Part shown: positions 15,548-22,799 of the stretch, in pieces
Layout of the letters: each line of letters begins with the position of its first letter
Position numbering within the stretch: the first letter of the stretch is position 1
Assembly: GCA_018670095.1 (NCBI GenBank)
Contig: JABHRR010000015.1
Location: 1 to 37,750, forward strand
Reading direction: 5' to 3'
Length of the DNA stretch: 37,750 bases
Source: Candidatus Woesearchaeota archaeon
Lineage (GTDB): Archaea; Nanobdellota; Nanobdellia; Woesearchaeales; GW2011-AR9
Made by a program: the position numbers and the translations under genes
The notes under the pieces: generated by a model
Seen by the model: only the letters and a program-made list of their open reading frames with translations
What the model was told of the DNA's origin: nothing
Database searches by the model: none

Positions 15548-16168
15548 CTAAAATGTCTTACTATAATCAACGTCACCGGTAACGCCATATAAATTCTCAA
15601 ATAAGTTCATCAAACCTTTGTTGAAAGAAACCCAGGTAGCAAATTGTCTTCTTTTTTCAAGACTCATTTCAGTCATTGATCCTAAAACCGTGGCGTACTG
15701 AATAGAAACAAGTGTTTCTTTAGCTTCTTCTATATCCATGTTTTCGTAACCATCTCCTGAATTTGCTAAAGAGTCATTTTCATATACATCAAAACTATTT
15801 ACTTTAATTCCAGAAAATGTATAAGAAAATAAATTATCATAATCCACATTTGATTTATAGAAATTCTCTGCTAATAATTGTTCATGTTGAGAAGCATAAG
15901 TAATAGCATCATGATTCTTAATATTATCTTTTTTAACAGTTTTTTCTTCTAATTTTTTCTTTTTATCTTTTAATGATCTTTCTTTAATAGGTTTCTTCTT
16001 TTCATCAGTTCCAGATTTTTCTTCATCAACTTTTTGTTCTAATTCCCCTTCTTTATCTTTAGTTTCTTTTTCCCCTTCTTTTTCAATAATAAATTGGTGT
16101 ATTGCAATAGCTATTTCGTTAAAACTTGAATACTTTTCAATAACATCCTCTATTGCTTTTTCTAAAAT
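15548..16168 (-). CDS. Hypothetical protein with no ATG/GTG/TTG at its 5' end
   Basis: The frame is open on the minus strand from a stop at 16213-16211 down to TAA at 15548. It has no ATG, GTG or TTG codon until a GTG at 15847, which would discard the first half. Upstream residues look genuine: a helical segment (ILEKAIEDVIEKYSSFNEI, then AIAIHQF), a long Lys/Glu linker, then the C-terminal domain with SIQYATVLGSMTEMSLEKRR. The best candidate start is ATT at 16168, because GGGTGGTG (16180-16173) lies just before it. It may use a rare AUU start, or may be a pseudogene whose ATG mutated to ATT. The product would be 206 residues. No family recognised. Confidence 0.55.
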   Translation of the reverse strand: MLEKAIEDVIEKYSSFNEIAIAIHQFIIEKEGEKETKDKEGELEQKVDEEKSGTDEKKKPIKERSLKDKKKKLEEKTVKKDNIKNHDAITYASQHEQLLAENFYKSNVDYDNLFSYTFSGIKVNSFDVYENDSLANSGDGYENMDIEEAKETLVSIQYATVLGSMTEMSLEKRRQFATWVSFNKGLMNLFENLYGVTGDVDYSKTF

Positions 16169-16248
16169 ATTACACCACCCTAATCGTAAAGTATTGGAAG
16201 AAACGTTTTTTTACTTAAATGTTGTTGATTGTGAGTTAGTAGTAAATC

Positions 16249-17394
16249 TCAAATTAATGGCGGATGAAACTTTTCTTCTTTAGCAACTAACTTAACATGT
16301 TTAAGTTCATCATTAATTACTTTATCAAAGTTTAAATTAGTTCTGTTTGTAGGGATTTCAATTACTTGGTAATCTGTTCCTACATCTGTAATTAAAATTT
16401 GTACATATCTCTTTGGTCGAGGAATAAGTTTTCTCATATTTATGTCTAAATCATATTCATCTCTCCATGAACCTGGATGAATTAAAGCGATATTATCTTT
16501 ATCCTCAACAAATTTTTCGTGAATGTGACCTAAAACAAAAATTCTATCTTTTTTAAACGAATGTTTTTTCTTTCTTTTAAATGTGGGTATCACATTGTCA
16601 ACGTCCCAATGAACATTTTTTAATCTGATATATAATTCCCTAAACAATTCTCGGGGATAAGTATAAGTTGGGTCATAAAAATATCGTAACGGATAATATA
16701 ACATACTTTTTACAAAATACCCTACCGTTCTTCGAGTAAGTTTCTTAATTAATCTCCGCTGTAATTTTAACAGGTCTTTTCTAGGGAAAATTCTTTCTAG
16801 AAATGGATGGGCTTCTTTCATATGCATAAATCTACTAATCAAACCGAACGAAATAAATGATTGGTTTAGAATTTCTTTGCCCCGATAATTAAGAAATAAT
16901 TTATCAAAATTGATCTTTGTTAAAAAATCGTATTGTTGTCCATGTTCAACATGAACATTTTTGTAACGATAAACTTGTTTAAAATAAATGTTTTTTGGAT
17001 TGCCCAATAATTCTTTGATTCTTTTTTGTACTCCCAGGTAAACTAAATCTGTATCGTGGTTTCCAATATTAAAGTATAATTTATTATTCTTATCTTTACA
17101 AAACTTTCCTAACGCTCTGAAAACTTTGTTATGAGCATGATAAATCAAATTAAGTTTGTTAATAGAAATTTCGCTAGTAATGTGTCGCGGATAACTTAAT
17201 TGATTAGCACTAAAGTAAGGGCATTTAAGAAAGTCAAACGTATCACCATTAAGAACCAAATCAATAGCATGGGGCCGTTTGCTTAGTTCAATAATTAATT
17301 CCGATAAAGCATTATCACTAATAAAATCGTCAGTTAAATTACCAGCGCCCATCTCAATATCTCCAAGGACAATTATTTCTCGTTCTAACGGCAT
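16249..17394 (-). CDS. Metallophosphoesterase, LpxH/UDP-diacylglucosamine hydrolase-like
   Basis: The start is the second ATG (17394), because TATAAAT at 17419-17425 lies 25-31 bases upstream; the ATG at 17406 would sit too close. The 381-residue product shows calcineurin-like motifs: VLGDIEMG (Asp12-x-Glu14, where His is usual), LNGDTFDF, GNHDTDL, a later VEHGQQYDF and GHIHE, ending HPGSW. The order and the NGDTFDF block resemble the LpxH/YbbF branch, which cleaves pyrophosphate bonds in lipid precursors. Archaea make no lipid A, so the substrate is probably another nucleotide-linked lipid or sugar; that part is inference. Confidence 0.85.
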   Translation of the reverse strand: MPLEREIIVLGDIEMGAGNLTDDFISDNALSELIIELSKRPHAIDLVLNGDTFDFLKCPYFSANQLSYPRHITSEISINKLNLIYHAHNKVFRALGKFCKDKNNKLYFNIGNHDTDLVYLGVQKRIKELLGNPKNIYFKQVYRYKNVHVEHGQQYDFLTKINFDKLFLNYRGKEILNQSFISFGLISRFMHMKEAHPFLERIFPRKDLLKLQRRLIKKLTRRTVGYFVKSMLYYPLRYFYDPTYTYPRELFRELYIRLKNVHWDVDNVIPTFKRKKKHSFKKDRIFVLGHIHEKFVEDKDNIALIHPGSWRDEYDLDINMRKLIPRPKRYVQILITDVGTDYQVIEIPTNRTNLNFDKVINDELKHVKLVAKEEKFHPPLI

Positions 17395-17418
17395 AAATAG
17401 AATCATTACTTTCTAGAA

Positions 17419-17425
17419 TATAAAT
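17419..17425 (-). promoter_or_regulatory. TATA box setting the start of the 16249-17394 gene
   Basis: ATTTATA on the minus strand is 25-31 bases before ATG 17394, so a leaderless mRNA would start there and skip the ATG at 17406. Confidence 0.55.
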
Positions 17426-17510
17426 TTAATGGTTATGTGTGGAAAAAACAGTAAAATTAGCTTAACTATCAACTAACAGAATAATCTAACAAATCATTCA
17501 AATAATCAAT

Positions 17511-18980
17511 CTAATAACTCTTTCCAAAATGCATCCATAATTTTGCTTCTTCTTTACAGAATGAACATTTCTGACTTTTTTTCAACTTAGGCTGCTCCAG
17601 AGGGCTATTTAATGACTTAGCTCCTGTTTTCTCTTTAAAGATATCTTCGCATTCAACAGCACTACACCAAGGGGCAATAACAATCTTCTTGTCTTTAAAT
17701 GCGGCTTTAGCATCTTTCAAATTGTCAACTTTAAGAATACTTTTATCAAGAATCGTTTGTGCTTTATCAAACAAACTTTTTTGAATATCATCTAATAAAA
17801 TTCTAACTTCATCAGCAATTGCCGTTATTTCTAAAGCTTGTTTCTCAGAAGTATCTCTTCTGGCAACCATAACTTGATGTTTCTCTAAATCTCTTGGCCC
17901 TAACTCTATTCGTACAGGAATACCTTTCATTTCCCATTCATTGAATTTCCAACCAGGACTATAATTTTCTCGATCATCTAAGTAAACAGAAATTCCTTTC
18001 TTCTCTAGACTCTTTTTAATTTCTCTAGCTTTCTTTAATACTTCTGCTTTAGAATCTTCAAATAGAATTGGCACGATTACTGCTTGAGTTGCTGCTAATT
18101 TAGGAGGGAGAACTAATCCTTTATCATCACTGTGAATAGCAAACATTACTCCAATCATTCTTGTTGAAATGGCCCAAGTGTTTTGCCAAACATAACTTTC
18201 TTTACCTTCTTCGTTTTGAAATTTAATATCATAAGCTTTAGAAAAATTTTGTCCATCATGGTGAAAAACTGGTCCTTGAATTGCTTTCCCATTATCCATC
18301 ATAAATTCCATTGAAGTAGAATATACTGCACCTGCAAATGTTTCTTTTTCAGATTTCTTACCTATTAAAGCTGGAAGAGCTAAAAAGTTTTCACAAACAT
18401 CAGTGTACATTGCAATAATTTCTTCTCCCTCTTTCTCGGCTTCTTTTTCTGTTGCAAAACAAGTATGTCCTTCATTAAAATAAAATTCTCTTGTTCTAAA
18501 AAAAGGAGTTGGATGCTTAAATTCCCATCTGACTACATTACTCCATTGATTGTATTTTAACGGCAAATCATTATGGGATCTAATCCACTTTGCATAAGAA
18601 TCGTACATGATAGCTTCTGAGGTAGGTCTAACTGCAAGACGTTCACTTAATTTAGTATTTCCTGCATGTGTTACCCAAGCAACTTCTGGAGCGAAACCTT
18701 CAATATGTTTGGCTTCTTTAGTAAGTAACGATTCAGGAATAAACATTGGAAAAGCCACATTTTGAACGCCTAATTTTTTAATTCTTTCATCAACTTGGTC
18801 TCTAATCTTTTCCCAAATTGCCCAGGCTGCTGGTTTAATTACCATACATCCAGATACTGCTGAATAATCTGCTAAGTCTGCTTTCTGGATAACTTGTGTG
18901 TACCATTCACTAAAATCGTTCTCTTTGCTTACACTAATTCCTTTTGTTCCTCTAGATTTCTTTTGCTCTTTCTTTGCCAT
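17511..18980 (-). CDS. proS: Prolyl-tRNA synthetase, archaeal/eukaryotic type
   Basis: This 489-residue enzyme attaches proline to tRNA-Pro. Class II motifs are clear: VRPTSEAIMYDSYAKWI, the motif 2 stretch RWEFKHPTPFFRTREF, and the HDGQNFSKAYDIKFQ block. The anticodon-binding domain holds GPRDLEKHQVMVARR. The C-terminal extension has paired cysteines (near CSAVEC and CSFC) and ends in Tyr, as in the archaeal/eukaryotic form with a zinc-binding tail. There is no bacterial-type editing insertion. ATG 18980 is preferred over upstream in-frame starts because TTTATAAA (19003-19010) is about 27 bases upstream, matching a leaderless mRNA. Confidence 0.96.
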   Translation of the reverse strand: MAKKEQKKSRGTKGISVSKENDFSEWYTQVIQKADLADYSAVSGCMVIKPAAWAIWEKIRDQVDERIKKLGVQNVAFPMFIPESLLTKEAKHIEGFAPEVAWVTHAGNTKLSERLAVRPTSEAIMYDSYAKWIRSHNDLPLKYNQWSNVVRWEFKHPTPFFRTREFYFNEGHTCFATEKEAEKEGEEIIAMYTDVCENFLALPALIGKKSEKETFAGAVYSTSMEFMMDNGKAIQGPVFHHDGQNFSKAYDIKFQNEEGKESYVWQNTWAISTRMIGVMFAIHSDDKGLVLPPKLAATQAVIVPILFEDSKAEVLKKAREIKKSLEKKGISVYLDDRENYSPGWKFNEWEMKGIPVRIELGPRDLEKHQVMVARRDTSEKQALEITAIADEVRILLDDIQKSLFDKAQTILDKSILKVDNLKDAKAAFKDKKIVIAPWCSAVECEDIFKEKTGAKSLNSPLEQPKLKKSQKCSFCKEEAKLWMHFGKSY

Positions 18981-19296
18981 TTCATTAAGTAGTGTTGTGG
19001 GTTTTATAAAGTTTATTGCTGTGAGAATGACTTTTTTGTCGCACAACCCATTGGTCAGGTGCGGGCAAATTATATAAATCAGTTCTACTACTAAGAATAA
19101 CGAAAAAGAGTGGATCCAAAACCATACAAAAAAACAAAGATTTTTTTGGGGTTCCAGAAAAGTAAAGCTTTTCTCAGAACTCTTAATAAAATTCTTTGGT
19201 TTAGGAAACTAAAAGAAATTTAATGAGTTCTGTTAGAATTGCTCTCTTTCTACGCTCATTGTTTTTAAAAATATATAAAATAAAGAGGTGATTTAA
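18981..19296. other. Divergent intergenic region with promoters and hairpins
   Basis: This 316-base gap between proS and the homing endonuclease holds the proS TATA (19003-19010, minus) and a plus-strand TATA at 19070-19079 (TTATATAAAT). Two strong hairpins follow (19151-19180 and 19192-19217), then a second TATA-like TTTTTAAAA (19262-19270) and AGAGGTGA (19284-19291) just before the endonuclease ATG. No convincing reading frame or tRNA exon was found in it. Confidence 0.6.
19100..19260 (+). ncRNA. Candidate structured leader or small RNA
   Basis: A transcript from the TATA at 19070-19079 should begin near 19100. It would fold into GTTC-c-AGAAAAG / CTTTTCT-ca-GAAC (19151-19180) and TTCTTTGGTTT-AGG-AAACTAAAAGAA (19192-19217, one bulge and one G-T pair). 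These are much stronger than expected by chance in AT-rich spacer DNA. The RNA could be an untranslated leader of the endonuclease or an independent RNA. No known family matched by eye, and box C/D motifs were not found. Confidence 0.35.
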
Positions 19297-19998
19297 ATGA
19301 ATGTTGGGAAGATTTATCAATTACCTATTAATGAAGAAACTGCTTATATCGCAGGAGTAATCGTTGGGGATGGACATATCTCTAACTCGCACAAAGCAAA
19401 TTTGACTAAATCCAAAGATTATAAAATTGCTATTGAAGTTATTGATTTGGGTTTTTTAAAAAAAGTTGAAACTTCAATTAAATCAGTGATTCAAACAAAA
19501 AGTACAATTAAAAAAAGACCAAAAAATAGAGGAAACAGAAAATCACTGTATTATTTTAATTTTAGGAACAAAAGTTTTTATTATTTTCTTACGGACACAT
19601 TGGGAATTCCTGCGGGTAGAAAATGTTCTTCAGTTAGAATTCCGCAAAAGATCTTTATTTGTATGAGTTTACAAAAACATTTTATTGCTGGTTTATTTGA
19701 TACTGATGGTGGGATCAGAGGAAATACTATCGGCTTTACTTCGGCAAGTAAATTATTAATGGATGACGTTGGAATGATACTTAAAAACTGGGGGTTCCGT
19801 TTTTATTCTGAAAAATGGTTAAACCAGAAATATCAACGAAATTATTATGGAATAAAAATATACAAAAGAGATAGCGATAGGTTTTTAAAGTATTTACCTT
19901 TAAAGAACAAAGAAAAGCTTGAGAAAGTTTTTCGTCATGTGGACGTGCCGGAGTGGTCAAACGGGCTGGATAATTCCTTGATGAAAATCAAGAGTTAG
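19297..19998 (+). CDS. LAGLIDADG homing endonuclease overlapping tRNA-Leu
   Basis: The 233-residue protein has two LAGLIDADG-type motifs, YIAGVIVGDGHI (residues 17-28) and FIAGLFDTDGGI (129-140), each ending in the acidic residue that binds metal. It is therefore a monomeric two-motif homing endonuclease, which cleaves a long DNA site to drive copying of itself. AGAGGTGA precedes the ATG. The last 20 codons run into the tRNA-Leu gene: residues from about 215 (VDVPEWSNGLDN) are read from the tRNA 5' half, and the stop lies inside its first intron. It is not inside an intron, since a complete tRNA follows. It may have moved from the intron or target the tRNA. Confidence 0.88.
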   Translation: MNVGKIYQLPINEETAYIAGVIVGDGHISNSHKANLTKSKDYKIAIEVIDLGFLKKVETSIKSVIQTKSTIKKRPKNRGNRKSLYYFNFRNKSFYYFLTDTLGIPAGRKCSSVRIPQKIFICMSLQKHFIAGLFDTDGGIRGNTIGFTSASKLLMDDVGMILKNWGFRFYSEKWLNQKYQRNYYGIKIYKRDSDRFLKYLPLKNKEKLEKVFRHVDVPEWSNGLDNSLMKIKS

Positions 19999-20073
19999 GC
20001 TATGCTTAGGCTGTTTCGACAGAAGACACCCAGTAGCTTAGTGCTTACGCAGGTTCGAGCCCTGCCGTCCACA
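19939..20073 (+). tRNA. tRNA-Leu(TAG) with two probable introns
   Basis: GTGGACG (19939-19945) pairs with CGTCCAC (20066-20072), with discriminator A typical of archaeal Leu. The T-arm is GCAGG TTCGAGC CCTGC, the D-arm CCG...CGG, and a 15-nt variable arm (20034-20048) makes it class II. The anticodon arm is rebuilt as CTGG + G-CTTAGG-A + CCCAG: 27-30 at 19966-19969, then a 34-nt insert (19970-20003), 31-37 at 20004-20010 with anticodon TAG, a 17-nt insert (20011-20027), A38 and CCCAG. This gives a regular 84-nt tRNA. The inserts hold CTTGAT-GAAA-ATCAAG and CTGT-TTCG-ACAG hairpins. TTAGGCT is repeated (19995-20001, 20006-20012), so the first intron's boundary is less certain. Confidence 0.8.
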
Positions 20074-20408
20074 TATTTTTATTTAAATTAGATGCTTTTT
20101 TGTGGGAAATATAATGCTTTTTCTCTTTTAATTCTTATTATGACTGATTTCTTCAGGAAAAGTAATTTATACTATTATTGATTCTATAAATCTATGAAAA
20201 CTACAACTAGTATTGGAAAAGAAATTTCTGTTATTACTAGTTGGCACTATTTCTATTAAGATTAATTAGAACTGATATAAATTCTTACAGCTTCTGGAAA
20301 TTAAATTCTGGGATGGATGGGGTTTGAAAATTAGTTCTTGGCAAATAAAGATGTTGATTTAGATGTTACAAAAAAATAAAAATAAAAATACTTAGGAGGT
20401 AAAATAAA
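20074..20408. other. Gene-poor AT-rich spacer with an inverted repeat
   Basis: This 335-base stretch after tRNA-Leu starts with T runs that can end the tRNA transcript. It has one exact 9-bp inverted repeat, CAACTAGTA (20204-20212) and TACTAGTTG (20235-20243), with a 22-base spacer. TTAGGAGGT just before 20409 is the ribosome site of the next gene. Apart from these I see no supported gene. Confidence 0.6.
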
Positions 20409-20828
20409 ATGATTGGAATAACAATGTTGATTGGAATTGGAACTTGTGCTGCTTTGGTGGCTCATTTGTACGGATACAGAGGAATGATTGATGAAGGAGT
20501 AAGAACGTACAATCTGACCGCGATTGGTAGAGTTATATCTCGCGACCGAGAAATCAGGGAAATGCTTCCTGCCGATGATATCAGTGATATTTTGCAAAGA
20601 CGTGCAAGTGATAGAGATATTGAGCGGATAGGGAGAAGAGTTACAACTTTGATGGGAAGTTTAGATCCGAGCACGGTTATTGCTAAAGTCAGTGAACTGG
20701 AATCTGATTGTCCAGGCATATTAGATGCTTTGACACCAGAAGAAAAGAACATTTATGGTAGAGTTCTTACAGGTCAAGAAATTAGCAAGAAAGAAAAGTG
20801 CGTTTTAATGGAAACATTAGGGATTTAA
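20409..20828 (+). CDS. Hypothetical protein with N-terminal membrane helix
   Basis: The 139-residue product begins with a hydrophobic segment (IGITMLIGIGTCAALVAHLY) that is probably a membrane anchor or uncleaved signal. The rest is a charged, helical domain with many Arg/Asp/Glu (RVISRDREIREMLPADD, later RRASDRDIERIGRRV). Two cysteines (SDCPG and EKCVL) sit in the C-terminal third. A strong AGGAGGT precedes the ATG. Base composition is richer in G+C than most neighbours. Poly-T follows the stop. No family recognised. Confidence 0.68.
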   Translation: MIGITMLIGIGTCAALVAHLYGYRGMIDEGVRTYNLTAIGRVISRDREIREMLPADDISDILQRRASDRDIERIGRRVTTLMGSLDPSTVIAKVSELESDCPGILDALTPEEKNIYGRVLTGQEISKKEKCVLMETLGI

Positions 20829-20855
20829 CTTTTTTTAATTTTTTTTCTTTTCCAA
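20829..20855 (+). terminator. Poly-T terminator
   Basis: Runs of seven and eight T directly follow the stop codon at 20826-20828, typical of archaeal intrinsic termination, and precede the msrB promoter. Confidence 0.6.
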
Positions 20856-20890
20856 CAAAATATATAAACTTCAAATAATTACTTCTATTT

Positions 20891-21271
20891 ATGGTTTCAA
20901 AAGAAGAGTGGAAAAAGAAACTTTCTAAAGAACAATATCATATTCTTTGGGAGAAAGGTACAGAAGCTCCATTTTCCGGAAAATATGTTAAACATAACAA
21001 AAAAGGGAAATATGTCTGTGCTGCTTGTGGTAACGAACTTTTCAATTCTGATACAAAATATGATTCAGATTGTGGCTGGCCAAGTTTCAATGATGCCAAG
21101 AAAGAAGCTGTTGAATTTAAACTTGATTTGAAGTTAGGTATCTCTAGAAAAGAAGTTCTTTGTAAGAAATGTGGTGGTCATTTGGGACATATTTTCCGTG
21201 ACGGCCCTAAACCAACAGGTAAACGTTATTGTATCAATTCCTTATCTTTAAAGTTCAAAGAAAAGAAGTGA
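20891..21271 (+). CDS. msrB: Peptide-methionine (R)-S-oxide reductase MsrB
   Basis: This 126-residue single-domain MsrB reduces the R form of methionine sulfoxide in proteins. The catalytic Cys114 sits in RYCINS. The zinc site is Cys43-x2-Cys46 and Cys91-x2-Cys94 ([10 protein letters not shown]). SDCGWPSF carries Cys61, the position of the resolving cysteine in many members, so thioredoxin-type recycling is likely. GHIFRDGP is the conserved substrate loop. AATATATAAAC at 20858-20868 is about 27 bases upstream, giving a leaderless mRNA. Family, length and residues agree fully. Confidence 0.96.
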   Translation: MVSKEEWKKKLSKEQYHILWEKGTEAPFSGKYVKHNKKGKYVCAACGNELFNSDTKYDSDCGWPSFNDAKKEAVEFKLDLKLGISRKEVLCKKCGGHLGHIFRDGPKPTGKRYCINSLSLKFKEKK

Positions 21272-21286
21272 AAGATTATCCAAAAA

Positions 21287-21344
21287 TTTTATAAATAAAC
21301 GCATTAATGTTAAGTTTGGCCCTGCTGTGGTTTAAGTTCACAGC
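21287..21344 (+). promoter_or_regulatory. Promoter and leader hairpin of tRNA-Gln
   Basis: TTTTATAAAT (21287-21296) predicts a start near 21318, leaving a leader of about 25 nt. The leader can form GCTGTG (21324-21329) paired to CACAGC (21339-21344), whose last three bases are the first of the tRNA, so the hairpin competes with the acceptor stem and could affect 5' processing (inference). Confidence 0.45.
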
Positions 21345-21454
21345 CCCGTGGAAAAGTTTTTTACTTTGCGGACTGTAGTGGACTATCATAGTGCCCTTTG
21401 GACCCTTCTTGGGAAGGAGAGGCATTGACCGCGGTTCAAATCCGCGCGGGGCTA
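21342..21454 (+). tRNA. tRNA-Gln(TTG) with two introns, one in the D-arm
   Basis: AGCCCCG (21342-21348) pairs with CGGGGCT (21447-21453), with discriminator A at 21454. The T-arm is CGCGG TTCAAAT CCGCG. A 22-nt insert (21352-21373) splits the D-arm after position 10: removing it restores GTGTAGTGGACTATCAT, a normal archaeal Gln D-arm. A second insert of 18 nt lies at 37/38 (about 21402-21419), after loop C-T-TTG-G, and its removal restores stem GTGCC/GGCAT. The total of 113 minus 40 gives a regular 73-nt tRNA. The D-arm insert folds as AAAGT-TTTTT-ACTTT and the second as CCTTC-TTGG-GAAGG. The splice points are those that restore a standard tRNA. Confidence 0.87.
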
Positions 21455-21491
21455 CTTTTTTTAATCATTTATTTTCTTTAGGGGTAAATAC

Positions 21492-21507
21492 AGAAAGATT
21501 TAAAAAG
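21492..21507 (+). promoter_or_regulatory. BRE-TATA promoter of the small Cys protein
   Basis: AGAAAGA followed by TTTAAAAAG lies 22-37 bases before ATG 21529, giving a leaderless message and fixing that start. Confidence 0.6.
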
Positions 21508-21528
21508 AATTATTTATCACTCAAAATT

Positions 21529-21807
21529 ATGGCAATAGACGAATATGTGGCACAAACTTATCCAATTGAATGCAAAGGTAGAAATAATGTTGGAGACGAG
21601 GTTCTGGATACCCCAGTAGGTGTTAAAATTGAGATACATAAAAGTCCCGGAAGTAGTATGATCTCAAGTAATGTTGAATGTCTATACAACGCGGGTGGAC
21701 ATGGACAAAGATGCAAAGCATCTCATCCAGAAGTTGATAAAGTTAAAGAGGGTGTTGGATGCCCATATAGTTTTGACATTCCATATGCATTTGAAACAAA
21801 TAAGTAA
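21529..21807 (+). CDS. Small hypothetical protein with four cysteines
   Basis: The start is ATG 21529, fixed by the TATA element at 21499-21507; the open frame extends back across the tRNA-Gln, but that part is not coding. The 92-residue product has Cys at about 15, 50, 60 and 75, in YPIECKG, NVECLYN, QRCKASH and VGCPYSF. It also has a Gly-His-rich stretch (NAGGHGQRCKASHPEVDK). The Cys/His spacing suggests a metal site or disulfides. No signal peptide is visible. I do not recognise the family. It sits alone between tRNA-Gln and sppA. Confidence 0.68.
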   Translation: MAIDEYVAQTYPIECKGRNNVGDEVLDTPVGVKIEIHKSPGSSMISSNVECLYNAGGHGQRCKASHPEVDKVKEGVGCPYSFDIPYAFETNK

Positions 21808-21876
21808 AGCTTTTCTCAATTTTTTTAATTAATTTTTTCGTTACATTTATATACCTTTTACATATAACAATATACT

Positions 21877-22797
21877 ATGAAAAAGACGGTGAAAGAAAAA
21901 AGTAGATTTTTCCCTATTCTATTGACCGTTTTAGCAGTTCTTTTCGTCCTCTTCATTTTGTTACCAATCTCATTATCACTCTTTGACGGTTCTAAAATCG
22001 GCAACGTGGCTATAATCCCCATTGATGGTCCAATTACTGGTAATGGTGGAAGTTACTTAGGACAATCTACAACCTCTGCAAAGACAGTTGTTAATTTTAT
22101 TAAAGAGGCAGAAAATAATAAACAAATTAAAGTAATTCTTTTTGAAATCAATTCTCCTGGCGGTTCAGCCGTAGCCTCAGATGAAATTGCTTCTGCAATT
22201 AAGAAAACAACTAAACCAACCATTTCTGTAATCAGAGAAGTTGGCGCTTCTGGTGGTTATTGGATTGCTTCTGCAACCAATCATGTTATCGCTAATAGAA
22301 TGTCTATTACAGGAAGTATTGGCGTGATTTCTTCATTCTTAGAATTTAGTGGTTTAATGGATAAGTATGGTGTTGGTTATGAACAATTAACTGCTGGCGA
22401 ATATAAAGATGCTGGCACTCCTTACCGAAAACTTACTGAAGAAGAAAAAATTATTCTTCAAAAGAAAATTAATAAGATTCATGATTACTTCATTGAGGAA
22501 ATAGCAAATAATCGAAACCTAGAAAAAAGTAAAGTTACTGAATTGGCAACTGGAGAATTTTATTTGGGAATTGAAGCTTTAGAACTAAATCTAATTGACC
22601 AATTAGGGGATAAAGATTCAGCTGAACAATACATCAAAGATAATTATGATTTAGAAGAAGTTGATTTTGTGTCTTATCAAACAGAACTTAGTTTCTTTGG
22701 TTTATTGACGGGAGTATTTTCAGAAGCCTCTTTCAACATTGGAAAAGGTTTAGGTTCTATCCTCTTAGAAAAAAGTAATAAACTGATGTTAATTTAA
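21877..22797 (+). CDS. sppA: Signal peptide peptidase SppA (family S49)
   Basis: This 306-residue membrane protease has a short basic N-terminus, one transmembrane helix (about residues 11-36), then the S49 domain. Ser125 in GASGGYWIA is the nucleophile and Lys177 in GEYKDAGTPYR the base, 52 residues apart as in single-domain SppA enzymes. The INSPGGSA oxyanion-side motif is also present. It digests leftover signal peptides or membrane-bound fragments, with its active site outside the cytoplasm. ATTTATATACC at about 21846 gives a leaderless start at 21877. The subtilase gene begins two bases after its stop, so secretion-linked proteases form an operon. Confidence 0.95.
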   Translation: MKKTVKEKSRFFPILLTVLAVLFVLFILLPISLSLFDGSKIGNVAIIPIDGPITGNGGSYLGQSTTSAKTVVNFIKEAENNKQIKVILFEINSPGGSAVASDEIASAIKKTTKPTISVIREVGASGGYWIASATNHVIANRMSITGSIGVISSFLEFSGLMDKYGVGYEQLTAGEYKDAGTPYRKLTEEEKIILQKKINKIHDYFIEEIANNRNLEKSKVTELATGEFYLGIEALELNLIDQLGDKDSAEQYIKDNYDLEEVDFVSYQTELSFFGLLTGVFSEASFNIGKGLGSILLEKSNKLMLI

Positions 22798-22799
22798 AA

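Noticed and set aside
19047-19296. Search for a 5' tRNA exon upstream that would place the endonuclease inside a split or intron-bearing tRNA.
   Set aside because: GTGGATC near 19111 resembles the acceptor GTGGACG, but no D-arm follows and a full tRNA-Leu lies downstream.
19970-20003. Possible group I intron in tRNA-Leu, suggested by the GAAA tetraloop hairpin and a nearby homing endonuclease.
   Set aside because: The insert is only 34 nt, far too short for a group I core, and the endonuclease lies outside it. A short archaeal splicing-endonuclease intron explains it better.
20191-20259. A 21-codon frame (ATG 20194) in the spacer after tRNA-Leu.
   Set aside because: It is short, has no conserved feature, and lies across an inverted repeat; support is insufficient.
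21391-21528. N-terminal extension of the Cys-containing small protein across tRNA-Gln.
   Set aside because: It is read from the tRNA sequence; the TATA at 21499-21507 and ATG 21529 define the gene.
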